Positions 34,826 through 47,540 of a stretch of DNA of 64,000 nt are shown here, piece after piece (positions within the stretch are counted from its first letter, which is position 1; every line of letters starts with the position of its first letter). This DNA comes from Takifugu bimaculatus (taxonomy: Eukaryota > Chordata > Actinopteri > Tetraodontiformes > Tetraodontidae). The stretch is from contig CP034987.1 of NCBI GenBank assembly GCA_004026145.2, positions 1,165,210 to 1,229,209 on the forward strand, written 5' to 3'. The position numbers were made by a program, and so were the translations under genes. Under the pieces are notes generated by a model. It was given only the letters and a program-made list of their open reading frames with translations, ran no database searches and had not been told where the DNA came from.

Positions 34826-37800
34826 CTACTTCCTGTGTGCGGGTGTCTCTGAGTCGTCGCTGTCAAAGGTGTGCATGTGGGTTTTGAGGCTGAGGGTGCT
34901 GGTGTAGGTCAGGTTGGTGGAGCGATACAGGTCCAGGCCCGTCAGGATCTCCACGTCTCGGACCCGGGCGGTGTGGAGCTTCAGCAGGTCCTCCACCCAC
35001 TTAGACTCATCCTTAGCACTCTGTAGAGAAACAGGAAACGGGTGTGAACCATGTCCAGGAAAGCATTTTCTAATCTCAAAGGAAGAAAAGGGATGGAGTC
35101 AATATTAAAAGCTGCTCAGCTTTTTCCCCCGTTTTTATTTGATCATTTGAACTCGGAGCAAGACAGGAAATCAATGATGCGGAATAAAAATCCATCCCGC
35201 AGGGGCTGTAACACCTCCTAGTGGACAACACTTACATCACAGGCCTCGCTGTTGTCTGGTCTGTGTGGAATCAAGAAGGAAAAGACCCTGAGAGGACCAC
35301 CACAGTCCTCCACGCTCCGGTTCACCTCCTGGCAGCTTGTGACCACCATATAGAAGTGGGTGGGGACCAGCAAGGAATCGCCTGACAACCTGCACGCAGA
35401 TGGCACCACGCTTGTGACTTGGACTAAAGCACCAGCAGTTTCACGTGCACCCGTACTCACTCTTTTATCGTGTCTGCAGGGTCTCGGAGGCCGTCGTAGT
35501 TGTTGTCAAATATGGGTCCACTGAGGACGTTGATGCCATTATTTTCCTCCGCGTAGCGTCTCAGCAGCGCCCCCTGTAGGTACCTCCACATCCCTGCATC
35601 ATTGTACACACTGTCAGCAGACTCCACACAGTCAGACAAACTGCACCTCAGACTTTTCCAAACTTCAACAATAATAACACCCCAATCAGTAATAATAACT
35701 CAAACAGCAGTATTAATAACTCCTTCAGTAATAACACCCCCAAGAGAATTAAAATCCTCAAAAGTATTAATGACTTAGTATAAAAACTCCAATATTGTTA
35801 ATAACCCCCTACCTCCAATGAACACTCACACCATTATTAATGACTCCAAGAATATTACCAGCTCCAAAAATATTAATAACTCTAACAGAATTAAGATATC
35901 CAACAGTATTGATAGCTCCATCAGCACTAATTACATTCTCAATAACTCAAACATTATTATTTAGTATTAACAACTACATCAGTAGTAATAACACCAACAA
36001 TATTAACACCCCCAACAGTAATAATAATGCTGACAGTATGACCACCCCCAACAGAATTAATCAGGTCAACATTAATAATAACTCCAACAGTATTAATAAC
36101 TCCAACACTATTAACAACCCTAACTGCAAAACTAACAGCATTATTAGTCCAACGTTATTACTAAGTCCAACAATATTAATAACTCCAACAGTATTAACAT
36201 CCCCAACAGGAAAAATAGGTCCAACTTTATTAATGACCCCAACAATATTAACACCCCCAACAGTAATAACAATGCTAACAGTATGAATAACTCCAAAAAT
36301 ATGAATAACTCCAACAGTATTACCACCTCTAATAGTATTTATAACTCCAAAAATATGAATGACTCCAACAGTATTAAAACCTCCAATAGTATTAACACCC
36401 GCAACAATAACAACCTCAACAGTATGAATAACTCCACCATTATTAATAACTCCACCATTATTAACAACCCTAACTGCAATAATAACTACCGTACATCATT
36501 ATGAATAAGTCCAACATTATTACTAAGTCCAACATTATTAATAACTCCAACATTATTAACACTAATAAGTCCAACATTATTAACACCCCCAACATTAATA
36601 ATAAGTCCAACATTATTACTAAGTCCAACAATATTAATATCTCCAACATTATTAACACCCAACATTAATAATAAGTCCAACATTATTACTAAGTCCAACA
36701 TTATTAATAACTCCAACATTATTAACACCCCCAACATTAATAATAAGTCCAACATTATTAATGACTCCAACATTATTAACACCCAACAGTATTATTAAAT
36801 CTAACATTATTAACACCTCTTAACTGTAATACTGCAGAATTATCGATAATTGCAAACAACCACAATAGTAATAATAAGTCCAACAGTATTAACACTCACA
36901 ATAGTATTAATAACTCCAACAATATTAACACTCACAATAGTGTTAATAACCCTGCAGTATTAATAACACCTCCAACAGTATTAACACTCACAATAGTGTT
37001 AATAACTCCAACAATATTAACACTCACAATAGTGTTAATAACCCCGCAGTATTAATAACACCTCCAACAGTTTTTCCAAGCGTCTACTGTCATTGTGAGG
37101 ACGACTAAAGTGAGGAGACATCAATTCTGCTGTGTCCTCTGAGACAATGATCGTTTGTGTAACGAGCCGACACGTTTGTTCCTGATAAGTGTCCTCTGTC
37201 GGCAGGAACAATTGGTGTCAGGCTGTCCCCACTCAGCCGTGACATCACCGCGTTTCTGTCCTTTATTTGCTGTGATACAGGAAGAAGTATCATAAAAGTC
37301 ATCTGGTGAGACGCCACCTTAAAAGATGACCTTAAAAGTCATCTGGTGAGATTAGATGAATTAGATGAATGTGGGGAGGGATTTTACCAGGGTACCTTTA
37401 GAGGTTCCCTGTAAAACAACACTGAAGTGGTTGTGCTGACATGTATTCGCTGTTGCTGCCGTTGTGAAGACAAACACGTCGATGTTCTGAATAAACGACA
37501 GGAGCTGAGCTGACGTGGCCTCTTTTGGTTAGTGGTTGGATCCAATGTCCAGGATTAAACTCACTCTGGAAGGCCGGATACATCGGCACGGTGTTGGTGA
37601 TGAGCGAAGCATCATACTTGGACTCCGGCGATGTCGCCAAGTCTGCCGACAAAGCAGTACAGACGTATAACAATCAGTCGCTGCTTTTTAGGGATGGAAG
37701 GCCGGTTTGACTACTGATCCCTTTGGGAAATCTAGAAATAACAGCAGCAGTTAAGTTAAAATATGGTTAAGTTAAGTTAAAATGACTGCACTCTGGATGA

Positions 37801-38248
37801 GAATGAGGTTGTTGCTCTAAATACTGATTAAATCAGGACCAGCAGTGGATCCCTGGACCTCTCCGTCGTTACAGTCACATGTTATTTCAGTCTTCAACAC
37901 TAAAAACACATGACATCACAGTGACATCGACAGGTGTTTACCTGGAGGGAACAGGAAGCCGTAGGTCAGGTGGTTGTTGTGACTGTAGGCGCTGCACTTC
38001 TGGCTGTGGTCAGCTGACACTCTCGGATCGGCCCGAACACACTGAGCACCGGCAGAAAGCTCGGGAACTGGAGTCGCGTCCTCCTGGGAAACACAGACTT
38101 TTCTGGAAACAACATTTTTTTTTTGGTGTATTTGTGGTGTTAAAACGCGTCCATGTGTGCAGCTGCTGCCTGTTTCCTGTTTGTCCTACATGTTCTTGTT
38201 TGGTTCACTGGCCTCCGTCACGCTCAAGGTGCCGAGTAAACGTGCCTG

Positions 38249-38300
<52 letters not shown>

Positions 38301-40078
38301 CTGTTTTAGCAGTGTGTATGCCGTCCATAGAGGCATAGCCAGTTCTTTGCTGTATCCACTGATGAAGTCCACATGATGAAGCAAACTGTACTGAGTATCA
38401 AACATCACAGCTGGGCGACCAAAGGGCAGATGTGTGCTGTCTGCGCGCACACACACACACACACGCACACACACACACACACACAGGTCTTTTGGCTCGT
38501 TGGGCTCTTCCAGTTGCTGCTGTTGATTAAATGTGAGATGAACTGACTGTAGCTGTAGAATCCATCTGCTGGAGGACTGAAGGCTTCAATGTCCTGCTCC
38601 ACTTTGTTCTGAAACAGGAAAATCGGATTATTTTATCCTCAGGAGAGGAAATCCGATCAGCCGATACAGGCGCGACGTCAGTCACCTCATCGTCACAGCT
38701 GCAGCCCAGGTCTTGGATCAGAGCCGGATCAGACCTGGATGTGGGCGCTGGTGATGTCACTTCCTCTGGCATGCTGGGATGGTGGACGGGCACCTTCAGC
38801 ATGTCGTTCAGGCTGCCGTGTGTGCCGTTGTTGGGCGCTGGCTTTAACCCCAACAAGTCTGAGACACAAAGAGGTCTGTTTGATCTTATATCAGGACATT
38901 CTGGCATAAACTCAGATTAAAATCAATATCTGAACTCAATTTAACTGCAGATTAATCATAATCATAAAATGATTATATAGAAATGAAGAAACAATAATTG
39001 TTATTTAACTTAATGAATGTCACTGGCACAAGGCAGAGAGTATTTGGCCTCGTTAATGCAGAGTCACAGCAGAGAAGAAGAGATCTGATAGTGGATCCAA
39101 CAGAATCATGAAGAATCAGAGAGAATCATGAAGAATCAAGGATAATCATGACGAATCAGAGAGAATCATGAAGAATCAGGGAGAATCATGAAGAATCAGA
39201 GAGAATCATGAAGAATCAGGGAGAATCATGAAGAATCAGAGAGAATCATGAAGAATCAGGGAGAATCAGAGAGAATCATGAAGAATCAGAGAGAATCATG
39301 AAGAATCAGGGAGAATTGGAGAGAATCATGAAGAATCGGAGAGAATCATGAAGAATCAGGGAGAATCAGAGAGAATCATGAAGAATCGGAGAGAATCATG
39401 AAGAATCAGAGAGAATCAGAGAGAATCAGAGACTCTGGTTTCACTGCAGCTGTCTAGAATGAACTGGGTTATTTCTTAATTTTACACTTATTCATATTTA
39501 AATGTCGCACAATGTTGAAACAAATAAATGTAATTCAGCCTCACCACACATGACATTGTACAGTTCTATATTTTCAAATTCTGGAACGCTTTTCTTGAAC
39601 TTGAAACTGGGCCCGTGACCCATGAAAATGGTCTGTACAAAGACAAGAAGAAGTCCTGATCGACAGATTCAGTAGATCACAAATACAACAGGAGGAAGGA
39701 TGTCAGGTCAACTACCCTCATGCTCTTCAACATGTTGTCAAAGCCGTGGTCACCAAAGAAACCGCAGCGAGTTCTTGGTTTCTCTGGAGCTTTTCTAAGA
39801 CACACACACAAACCTCAGTCTTTGCTTTACATGAGCCTTTGTTTGTATCATAATTGTGTTTAGGAGAACACAAAGATTAACAAAGGTGGAAGACAACACT
39901 GCAAAGAACCCTCACACACAGTGGTCACCTGGCGATATGCCACTTCCTGTCCATGAGCAACTGCACATCCTCAATCCTGCGGTTGTTGGCATAGTGAAGC
40001 CTCTTGGGTAAATGCTGCTTCAGGTACGGCTTAAAGTGCTGAGTCGGCATTTTGCACTAAAAAAGGCAGCAGTTGATG

Positions 40079-40144
<66 letters not shown>

Positions 40145-42083
40145 TGTTTCCTGTCATACTCACGGTCAGGTTTGCCACCACCACTTCTGGGTCATCTGAG
40201 GAGCAAAATTTCACATGAAATCGATCGACTGTGTAAAGACACTATTTAAGCTGCTCCGTCTTGTCTTACACGTGGTGGATTTGGGGTCGCGGGGTCGTAT
40301 CCTGCCCAGTGATCCTGGGATCAGAGTGATCTCATCGATGTTGAGAGGGTAGTTGCTGAGGAACTCTGTCCAATCGCAGTGAGCCTCCTCCATACCTGAG
40401 ACATGTCAAACAAGCATTATCCGACAGTCTGATTATTTATGGAACACCTGAATCAGTCTGTCCTCAGTCAGGACGTCCAAGAAGAGGACGTGTGGTACCG
40501 TGGTCTCCTACGACAATGACATTGACACAGCGATGCAAGTCCATCTGCTTCAGTCCGTTCATCAGCTGACCGATCACGTTGTCCAGCTCCCTCAGAGGGT
40601 TGTCCAGCTGCATACCAGCCAAACAACAGCATGAAACAGGCGGACGGATGGACGAGCCCGTGTCTGCCAGCAAGCGGACCCACTCACCTCACTGCTGAGC
40701 GGTCCCAGTCGATGTCCGAAGGTGTCGGGCTGTTCTGAGTGGACGCCGTACACGTACGGCCTGCAGAGACGAGACGCAGTCACAGCGGTTGTGAATCGTG
40801 CTCACCGGGAATCGCTGTTCATCTTCTGGCAGCAGATGTCTCAACAGTGCTGAGCCTCTCCAGCTCACTGACCCCAGAACTGACAGCAGTGACTGCGTCT
40901 CCTCACAGTCACGGCCGGATGAGGACTTTATTTACCTCTCATAATCAGGCAGATGGAGCCAGTGCAAGATGGTCAGGATCCTTCTCTCCAGAGGAATAAC
41001 CCTGCAGGAGAGGACGTCTGCTTTAGAAATCACCCTTTATTCACCAAACACCCGAGCAAACAAAGATCCTGATGATTAAATAAATAATATTCCAGCAGCA
41101 TCTTCGGTACCAGGGCCAGAAGAACGTTCCTGCTTTGACTCCCTGCTCCTCGGCTGTGATCCAGATCTGTAAAACAGGTTGTCCTTCTTTCACGACACAT
41201 TCCAAAGTCTGTTGTGACGATTCTCTGCCAAATGTGTCGCTTAAATGTTCCCTCTGGTTCAAATAACCGTGTGAAAGAGCTGCAGGTCACTCACAGGCTG
41301 CCCCCCCCACCAGCGGTGGTTCAGCTTCTCTCTCGTGCGCAGGCTGAACGTGGCATTGAAGACGGGGTCGTGCATGGTGTTTCCCACAATGCCGTGGGAC
41401 TCTGGGTAGAGACCCTGGAGACACAGCAGAGCAACGGCTCACGCGTGCGTCGAGGGTGCAGAGGGAAGAACCGGGCAGACGGGTCTTACTGTGGCCAGAG
41501 TGTATAAGTTGGGGAAGGTCTTTGATGGGTAAACTGGTCGCATGTATGGCGCTGATGTCCCACATGTTCCTATGGCAACAGCACAGCTGTGAACATGCTC
41601 AAGAGAAGCACAGTTCCATATCACGACTGAAGCCGACGTACTGAGTTTGTTGATGTTCGGGATGACCGATTTGCCCTTGTTTAGGTAGGAGGCTCTGAAG
41701 CCGTCCACGGACACCATGATGAGGGGTGGACGGATGAAGCTAAGCAGAGACGCATTCATGAGAAGAGCCCTACAGGACACCGCGGTTAAAGACCGCTTCA
41801 CACTCACCCTGCAGGACACTCGGCCCTCTTGATTTCCTCACAGTCACCGTCCACCCATGAAGTCTCGCCTCAGATGGAGACATCAGCACAGATTCATGTC
41901 CATGACGTCTGGGACAGTTGTCCAGCTATAAGGAAGGTGGGAGAGTTCTTACCTTTACAGACAGACTTGTAGTTGGAGCAGCAGTCTCCTTTTGCCAGAC
42001 AGTCGTCTGAGCAGTGGCACGCATGGTCTTCGCTCCTCTGCTCCCCACAGCGATCCTGAGAACACTCGAATCCTCGCGCTGGA

Positions 42084-42114
<31 letters not shown>

Positions 42115-44532
42115 CCAACTCACGATCAACTCTAATGGACATAGATGTGAAACAGCTAGTAGTTAGTGGATGGGCCAGAGGACCAGACTCACCTGTTTTC
42201 AGGCAGTGATCATCAAAATCGGAGCAGCAGCTGTAGTAGGTTTTACACAGATTGTCACACCTGCATCCTGGAGGTTTGGCCTCCTCCAGCTCGAAGCACC
42301 TTCCTTTGCATGACCCAGCTGAGCTGACCCACTGAGAAACAACTAGAGGGAGGAGAGACAAACGTGCAGTGTTCAGGCTACATCCTGAGCTGGTCTCCAG
42401 CCAGGCCACTTCACCACCACTGAGGAAACATTAAGAGTCTCCGGTTACCCTGAGACTGGAGAACCCAGAGAAAACCAGACACAACCCCATTTTCAGTCAA
42501 AACTTTCTTTCCCTGTTGTGATTTCAGTTACATGTGTCTGCAGTTGCACAAGGCCGCCAGTAGGGGCGGTGGCACTGTGGCAACATTAGGACTGGTCGAC
42601 CATCTTTGATTGTATATTTACTGCCAGATATTGCCACCTGCAAGATCAACCAAAGGGATACGATTGTTCCTTCTGCACCCAAACATGTCCGATAAAAAAG
42701 TTCACATTGATTAATTCATAGAATCAGTGTTATTTAACGATATGAGTTTTGCAGGTAGGGTGACTGGTGAGTTCACAAAAATGACTGTGAGTAGATAAGA
42801 GACAAGACAGGTGCAACAGTGTAGCCAGTGTGGAGGATAATACGCAATTCATGCAATAATTTGTGGTATTGATGACGTGGTAAAGTTGCCAGATATGAAA
42901 GTAAGGGACAGAGCGTTGAGGACAGTGAGTCTAACCGAGGGTATTCAAGCATTCGGTCATTCGGCTTGTTGTGTCAATTTCTGCTGCCTTGTCTAGTTTT
43001 GCCTCTGTTGTGTATGTTTATTTGCTAATCTCGTACGTTTTTTTCCCATATTTGAATCAATATGTGGGGAGCAGATTTTGATAGTCTGACGGCGCCCCAT
43101 CAAATACAGCTCCCAAGATTTAACGCACTCATACGAGTATAACATCTGACACAAATGATCAAATTGTGTATAATAAAGGATTATTCACCAAATTTGATTT
43201 GTCAAAAACATCCCAAGTGTAGCTCTGATGCAGGATACGTTGACAAATAAAAAAGCATTCAGACTGAGCATCCACAATTAATTACTTGTCTCCATCTATT
43301 TTGCAGGGTATTCCAAGGGAAGCTAACGGATCGAGGAGCGATGCTAACGATTTGAGACAAAAATCGAATCATGCGGAAAACATGCAAGAGCACATGCAAG
43401 TGCACTTTTAACTCTCCAATCTTTTTATTCGAGACCAAAGACAATATGCAACCTAATGTCCATCTCAACTCCCGTGTGTGTAATAACCACCTGAGCCTCT
43501 GGTTACTGCACATGTGCAGAGTCAGAGTAGCACCTTGATAGGTAGCAGAAACTGACAGAACACTGGGGTCCGTACCCTAACGTCAACAGCCTCAAGGCAT
43601 TCTGTCCCACACTGGTTGTGACTACGTCATCTCTGCTCAGTGTTTAGGGGCTCAAACCTTCAGAGCACTGCCCAGGTACCCGTGAGCAAGGTACCGAAAC
43701 CACAAATGCTGATATAGAGCCCTGCGATGAACTGGGGACCCATCCAGGGGGGGTTGAAGGTACAGTTCATGATCACGGACCCCACCACTGCATTTTGAGA
43801 CAGAAGGGACCCACAGGGACACCTAAACTCTGATGCTAATGTGCTAACACTACTGCGCCACGGCAATCTCTGCAATGGTTTTATATAAGATCAAAAATAT
43901 AACAAGTTTAAATTGTTAGAATTAGCCAGTTAGCCTCTCTATTAAAGTTAACAGAAACTATTGGATGTTATTGCCACAGAAAGCGAGCGCCTCCATATTG
44001 TTTAATCCTATTGAATTGATAGGATTTATTTACTTTTAATATAGACATATACCACCACTAATAACAATAACAACAATACTACCACTACTACTACTACTAA
44101 TAATAATAATAAATGTTGGCTTAACATTAAAGGTGGTAAAAGTTTTGAAATTGAACATAAACCAAAAGCTGAATTCCATATTTTGACATTGAGCTTCAAC
44201 ATTGAAATCAGTTATTTAGCATCATCATCATCAGCATCATCATCATCATCGTCATCAGCATCATCATCATCATAATCATCATCATCATCAGCAGCATCAT
44301 CGTCATCAGCATCATCATCATCATCAGCAGCAGCAGCAGCATCATCATCATCATCATCATCAGCATCAGCATTAGCCTCAGCATCAGCATCATCATCCTC
44401 TGAGTAAGAAGATGTTCTTTTGGCACCTTTAGTGTGCGGAGGTGGGTTCTCTCCTCCCTCTGCAGATCTGCTGGCTTGAAACACATAAGCTGAGCTGATG
44501 TCAGAACCCCACAGACAGAACCAAAGTCCTAC
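34826..44532 (-). CDS. enpp2: Autotaxin (ENPP2), 24 of about 25 coding exons
   Basis: Secreted lysophospholipase D that makes lysophosphatidic acid from lysophosphatidylcholine. Exons, all phase-consistent: 44532-44427, 42342-42193, 42078-41953, 41868-41808, 41739-41642, 41569-41490, 41414-41295, 41166-41111, 41001-40936, 40760-40688, 40607-40499, 40395-40270, 40195-40164, 40056-39929, 39794-39716, 39632-39545, 38858-38686, 38608-38485, 38440-38301, 38083-37942, 37642-37565, 35593-35461, 35389-35236, 35020-34826. They sum to 878 residues plus stop (human 863). Two somatomedin-B domains (GSCKGRCFELEEAKPPGCRC; RGFECSQDRCGEQ) precede the phosphodiesterase domain. The metal and nucleophile motifs are all present: VDGFRASY, SKTFPNLYTLAT (catalytic Thr), EQPDTFGH, VGDHGMEE, FGDHGFDN. 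The nuclease-like domain follows. The first signal-peptide exon was not located. It is divergent from the enpp3-like gene. Confidence 0.95.
35660..37075. repeat. AT-rich 1.4 kb array (AATAACTCCAACAGTATT)
   Basis: Imperfect tandem repeats of an 18-base or similar unit, AATAACTCCAACAGTATT, mixed with AACACCCCCAACATTAATAA. It fills the largest 3' intron of enpp2 (37564-35594). Leu/Met-rich minus-strand and Asn/Ser-rich plus-strand open frames here are artefacts. Confidence 0.95.
38252..38299. repeat. (TG)n microsatellite abutting an enpp2 splice donor
   Basis: About 24 TG units. On the minus strand this is a CA tract that starts right after the donor of the exon 38440-38301 (CAG|GTACACAC). Confidence 0.93.
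38441..38484 (-). other. Putative 44-base microsatellite intron in enpp2
   Basis: Between exons 38608-38485 and 38440-38301 the minus strand reads (GT)n with GC interruptions and ends GCGCGCAG. Splicing at ACCT|GTGTGT and GCAG|ACAGCAC keeps phase 1, the same phase as the equivalent junction of the enpp3-like gene (53603/53677), and joins SPTSQKTY to STHLPFGRPAV. The whole intron would be a dinucleotide repeat, which is very short for a vertebrate. Confidence 0.55.
39105..39432. repeat. 24-base minisatellite (GAGAATCATGAAGAATCAGG)
   Basis: About 14 copies of GAGAATCATGAAGAATCAGG plus GA, with short deleted units (GAGAATCAGA), within an enpp2 intron. Confidence 0.93.
40080..40141. repeat. (CA)n microsatellite in enpp2 intron
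   Basis: About 31 uninterrupted CA units in the 107-base intron between exons 40195-40164 and 40056-39929, making up more than half of it. Confidence 0.95.
42430..44030. other. Large enpp2 intron sequence
   Basis: Part of the 2.1 kb enpp2 intron between exons 44532-44427 and 42342-42193. No exon is recognised. The segment 43690-43800 resembles a dispersed fish repeat (see separate entry). Confidence 0.6.
43670..43870. mobile_element. Possible dispersed teleost repeat fragment
   Basis: The phrase CCCTGCGATGAACTGGGGAC followed by CCATCCAGGG resembles a motif common in interspersed repeats of many fish genomes (ending about GCGACCCATCCAGGGTGTA). The family and ends are not identified; a repeat-library search would decide. 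Confidence 0.35.
44038..44112. repeat. (TAA/CTA)n trinucleotide tract
   Basis: About 75 bases of ACTACTACTAATAATAAT-type trinucleotides within the enpp2 intron. Confidence 0.85.
44218..44398. repeat. (CAT)n/(CAG)n trinucleotide tract beside enpp2 exon
   Basis: About 180 bases of CAT with CAG and CGT interruptions. On the minus strand it is GAT/GAC-rich and lies 30 bases beyond the donor of the enpp2 exon 44532-44427. Read-through would encode a long poly-Asp/Ala tail; I treat it as intronic because a phase-correct donor precedes it. Confidence 0.93.
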
Positions 44533-45545
44533 CTGCAGAGACAAACACACATCCAACTTTTATCCACAATTATTTCAGTAGGTGAAGCAGAACTAGAGCA
44601 GGAAACCAAGACAGGTTCTGGAAAGATGCCCCAACCGGGAGTTTGTTGTCTTCTCTAACACTCACATCTCAGCAGAGAGGTCAGAGGTCACTAGACAGCC
44701 AACAATGGCGACGGAGTCAAAGCTGAGTGTTGTGTGATTCTAGGCTGCAGGAGGACCTGCTACAGATAAAGGGTCAGCTCTGACCCCCCCCCCCCCCATG
44801 GAACCATGAGGAAACTGACCCAGACAAAACTTGACCTTCTATTGACTAAGTGGCTGTTTTGATGTCTTCTCTTCTTAAGGACCCATTTTTTAAACAGACT
44901 GACATGTGATGCTGATCCCAGGTCAGTGCTGTGAGGTGCAGAAACCACAACAGGATCCCCCCAGTCCAGCCAGTCTGGGACACTGGGACTGCGTCCTGGC
45001 TCTTGGGTAACTTTGACATCTTCATGACTCCGGTGAGAGCAGCTCAGATTTAAAATAGGAAGTCTTAGGCTGTCTAAATGGGACCGGTTAATCCCCACCC
45101 CCCCTCACCCACCCCCAAACCTCCCGCCACGGTGACAAGGTGATGTTGTTCTAACCCTTCACCTTCGTCATCACCGCCCTCACTCTCATTCCTCTCTGAC
45201 CCGTTTTCGTGCTGAAAGTCTGACCGGAAAGTTTCACCATTGCTGTGAGTCAAAGTGCGGCTCGATACGGCAGTTCTGGTGAGGGTGGGGGTGGGCCGGG
45301 ACTGCGGAGCCGTTTCCGAATCATGTCCAAAACAAAGAGCCGAACTGCGTCGGTCTTACCGTACCAAAGTGCCCGGCAGCATGTTCCAAGCAGCGGATCC
45401 ACCTCTGGCATTCCCTCGGAAAAGGCTGGAACTGCGGTCAACGTCCGGCTGCGGCTCCGTGTGTGTCCCCGCAGATCGATGGAGCAGAGCGCGGGGGTCC
45501 AACAGTCTCTTGACCTCTCTGTCTCTGTCTCTGGTTGTTTACCCT

Positions 45546-45856
45546 GCTCTCCCTCTCCCCTCGCTTTCTCCGCCTCTCTCTCTCCCTCTCCCCCCTCTCT
45601 CTCCCTCCCTCTCTCTCTCTCCCTCCCTCTCTCTCTCTCCCCCTCTCCCTCTCTCTCTCTCTCCCTCTCGCTCTCCCTCCTCTCTCTCCCTCTCTCTCTC
45701 CCCTCTCTCGCTCTCTCTCTCCCTCTCTCTCCTCTCCCTCTCTCTCTCTCTCCCTCCTCTCGTCTCTCTCCTCTCCCTCATCTCTCTCTCCCCCTCTCCT
45801 CATCCTCTCCTCTCTCGTCTCTCCCTCCTCTCCCTCCCTCTCTCCCTCCCTCTCCC

Positions 45857-45890
<34 letters not shown>

Positions 45891-45893
45891 CAC
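45546..45893. repeat. (CT)-rich polypyrimidine tract
   Basis: About 350 bases of CTCTCTCTCCCTC-type sequence, all pyrimidine apart from rare G. Open frames on both strands (Leu/Ser/Pro; Arg/Glu/Gly) are artefacts. Confidence 0.95.
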
Positions 45894-46012
45894 CCCCCCA
45901 GTAATGGTGACAGCTGCGCTCTGGTACAACAGTGTGTTGGTTCGGGGTCGGTGACGTCCAGTACACACACACGCACACCCACACACATGTGCATGAGGCA
46001 GAAACATGTTTC

Positions 46013-46013
<1 letters not shown>

Positions 46014-46077
<64 letters not shown>
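46014..46077. repeat. (CA)n microsatellite
   Basis: About 30 uninterrupted CA units. Looser CA sequence precedes it from 45963. Confidence 0.95.
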
Positions 46078-46078
<1 letters not shown>

Positions 46079-46334
46079 GTCTTCCTGTTCAAGACTATAG
46101 GTTGATAGTTTCAATGACGTTTGATGCATTTGTAATAAAACACAATATACTGTAGAATCTATAGTAATTAGATTTATAGTGATCTGTTGCACTTCAGCAC
46201 ATCAAAAATAAATAAAAGTGTTTAATGAGGTTTTTCCTTGTTGATTGTTTTCAGATATTGTGAAAATGTAATCAGATGTGATCTGATATGTGTAGCGGTG
46301 CCTCAGCGGTGACCAGGTCTCAGCTGTGTTGTAC

Positions 46335-46661
46335 AGTCAGATGGACCTTCAGATGGACCTATAGATGGACCATTAGATGGACCTATAGATGGACCATTAG
46401 ATGGACCTATAGATGGACCTATAGATGGACCATTAGATGGACCTATAGATGGACCTTTAGATGGACCTATAGATGGACCTATAGATGGACCATTAAATGG
46501 ACCATTAGACGGACCTATAGATGGACCTATAGATGGACCATTAGATGGATGGTTAGATGGACCATTAGACGGACCTATAGATGGACCTATAGATGGACCT
46601 ATAGATGGACCATTAGATGGATGGTTAGATGGACCATTAGACGGACCTATAGATGGACTAT
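46335..46661. repeat. 12-base minisatellite GATGGACCTATA
   Basis: About 27 copies of GATGGACCTATA and GATGGACCATTA, in an irregular alternation that includes a repeated block with GGATGGTTAGATGGACCATT. It sits between the two enpp genes. Confidence 0.95.
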
Positions 46662-46749
46662 TGTGTTCTTCAGCTGAAACTGACTGTGTGTTTGGTTCTG
46701 TAATGCTGCTAAAACCAGTAAAAACCTCCACACAAATCAGCTGTTCTCA

Positions 46750-47322
46750 TGGTGACTCTGGTGACTGGTTACTCTGGTGACTGGTTACTCTGGTGACCGA
46801 TGACACTGGTGACTGGTTACTCTGGTGACTGGTTACTCTGGTGACTGATGACTGGTGACTGGTTACTCTGGTGACTGATGACACTGGTGACTGGTTACTC
46901 TGGTGACTGGTTACTCTGGTGACTGATGACACTGGTGACTGGTTACTCTGGTGACTGGTTACTCTGGTGACTGATGACACTGATGACTGGTGACTGTGGT
47001 GACTGGTTACTCTGGTGACTGGTTACTCTGGTGACTGATGACTCTGGTGACTGGTGACTGTGGTGACTGGTTACTCTGGTTACTCTGGTGACTGTGGTGA
47101 CTGGTTACTCTGGTTACTCTGGTGACTGATGACTCTGGTGACTGGTTACTCTGGTGACTGATGACTGTGGTGACTGGTTACTGATGACTCTGGTGACTGA
47201 TGACTGTGGTGACTGGTTACTCTGGTTACTCTGGTGACTGGTGACTGCGGTGACAGGTTACTCTGGTGACTGGTGACTGGTTACTCTGGTGACTGGTGAC
47301 TGGTTACTCTGGTGACTGCGGT
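46750..47322. repeat. 15-base minisatellite (GGTGACTGGTTACTCT)
   Basis: About 38 copies of CTGGTGACTGGTTACT with GACTGATGACA and GACTGTGGT variants, about 570 bases in the enpp2/enpp3 spacer. Confidence 0.95.
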
Positions 47323-47477
47323 CATCATTGTTTTAGGCGAAATGTTACTAACACAAGAAATTGGCTGCAAGAGTTTGAAGTTCAGCGCAGGAGAGCATTC
47401 AGATACAGTCACCCTGCTCATATTTGTGCATCGTAATTCTGGAACCGCACTTTGGACAAAGTTAATATTTGTTTCAG

Positions 47478-47538
<61 letters not shown>
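47478..47538. repeat. (CA)n microsatellite
   Basis: About 30 uninterrupted CA units. Confidence 0.95.

Positions 47539-47540
<2 letters not shown>

Noticed and set aside
35840..36782. Asn/Ser-rich and Leu/Met-rich frames
   Set aside because: Products of the AT-rich array in an enpp2 intron.
45255..46100. Long Ser/Leu/Pro frame upstream of the enpp genes
   Set aside because: Runs through a polypyrimidine tract and CA repeat; only its first part is unique sequence and it has no homology.
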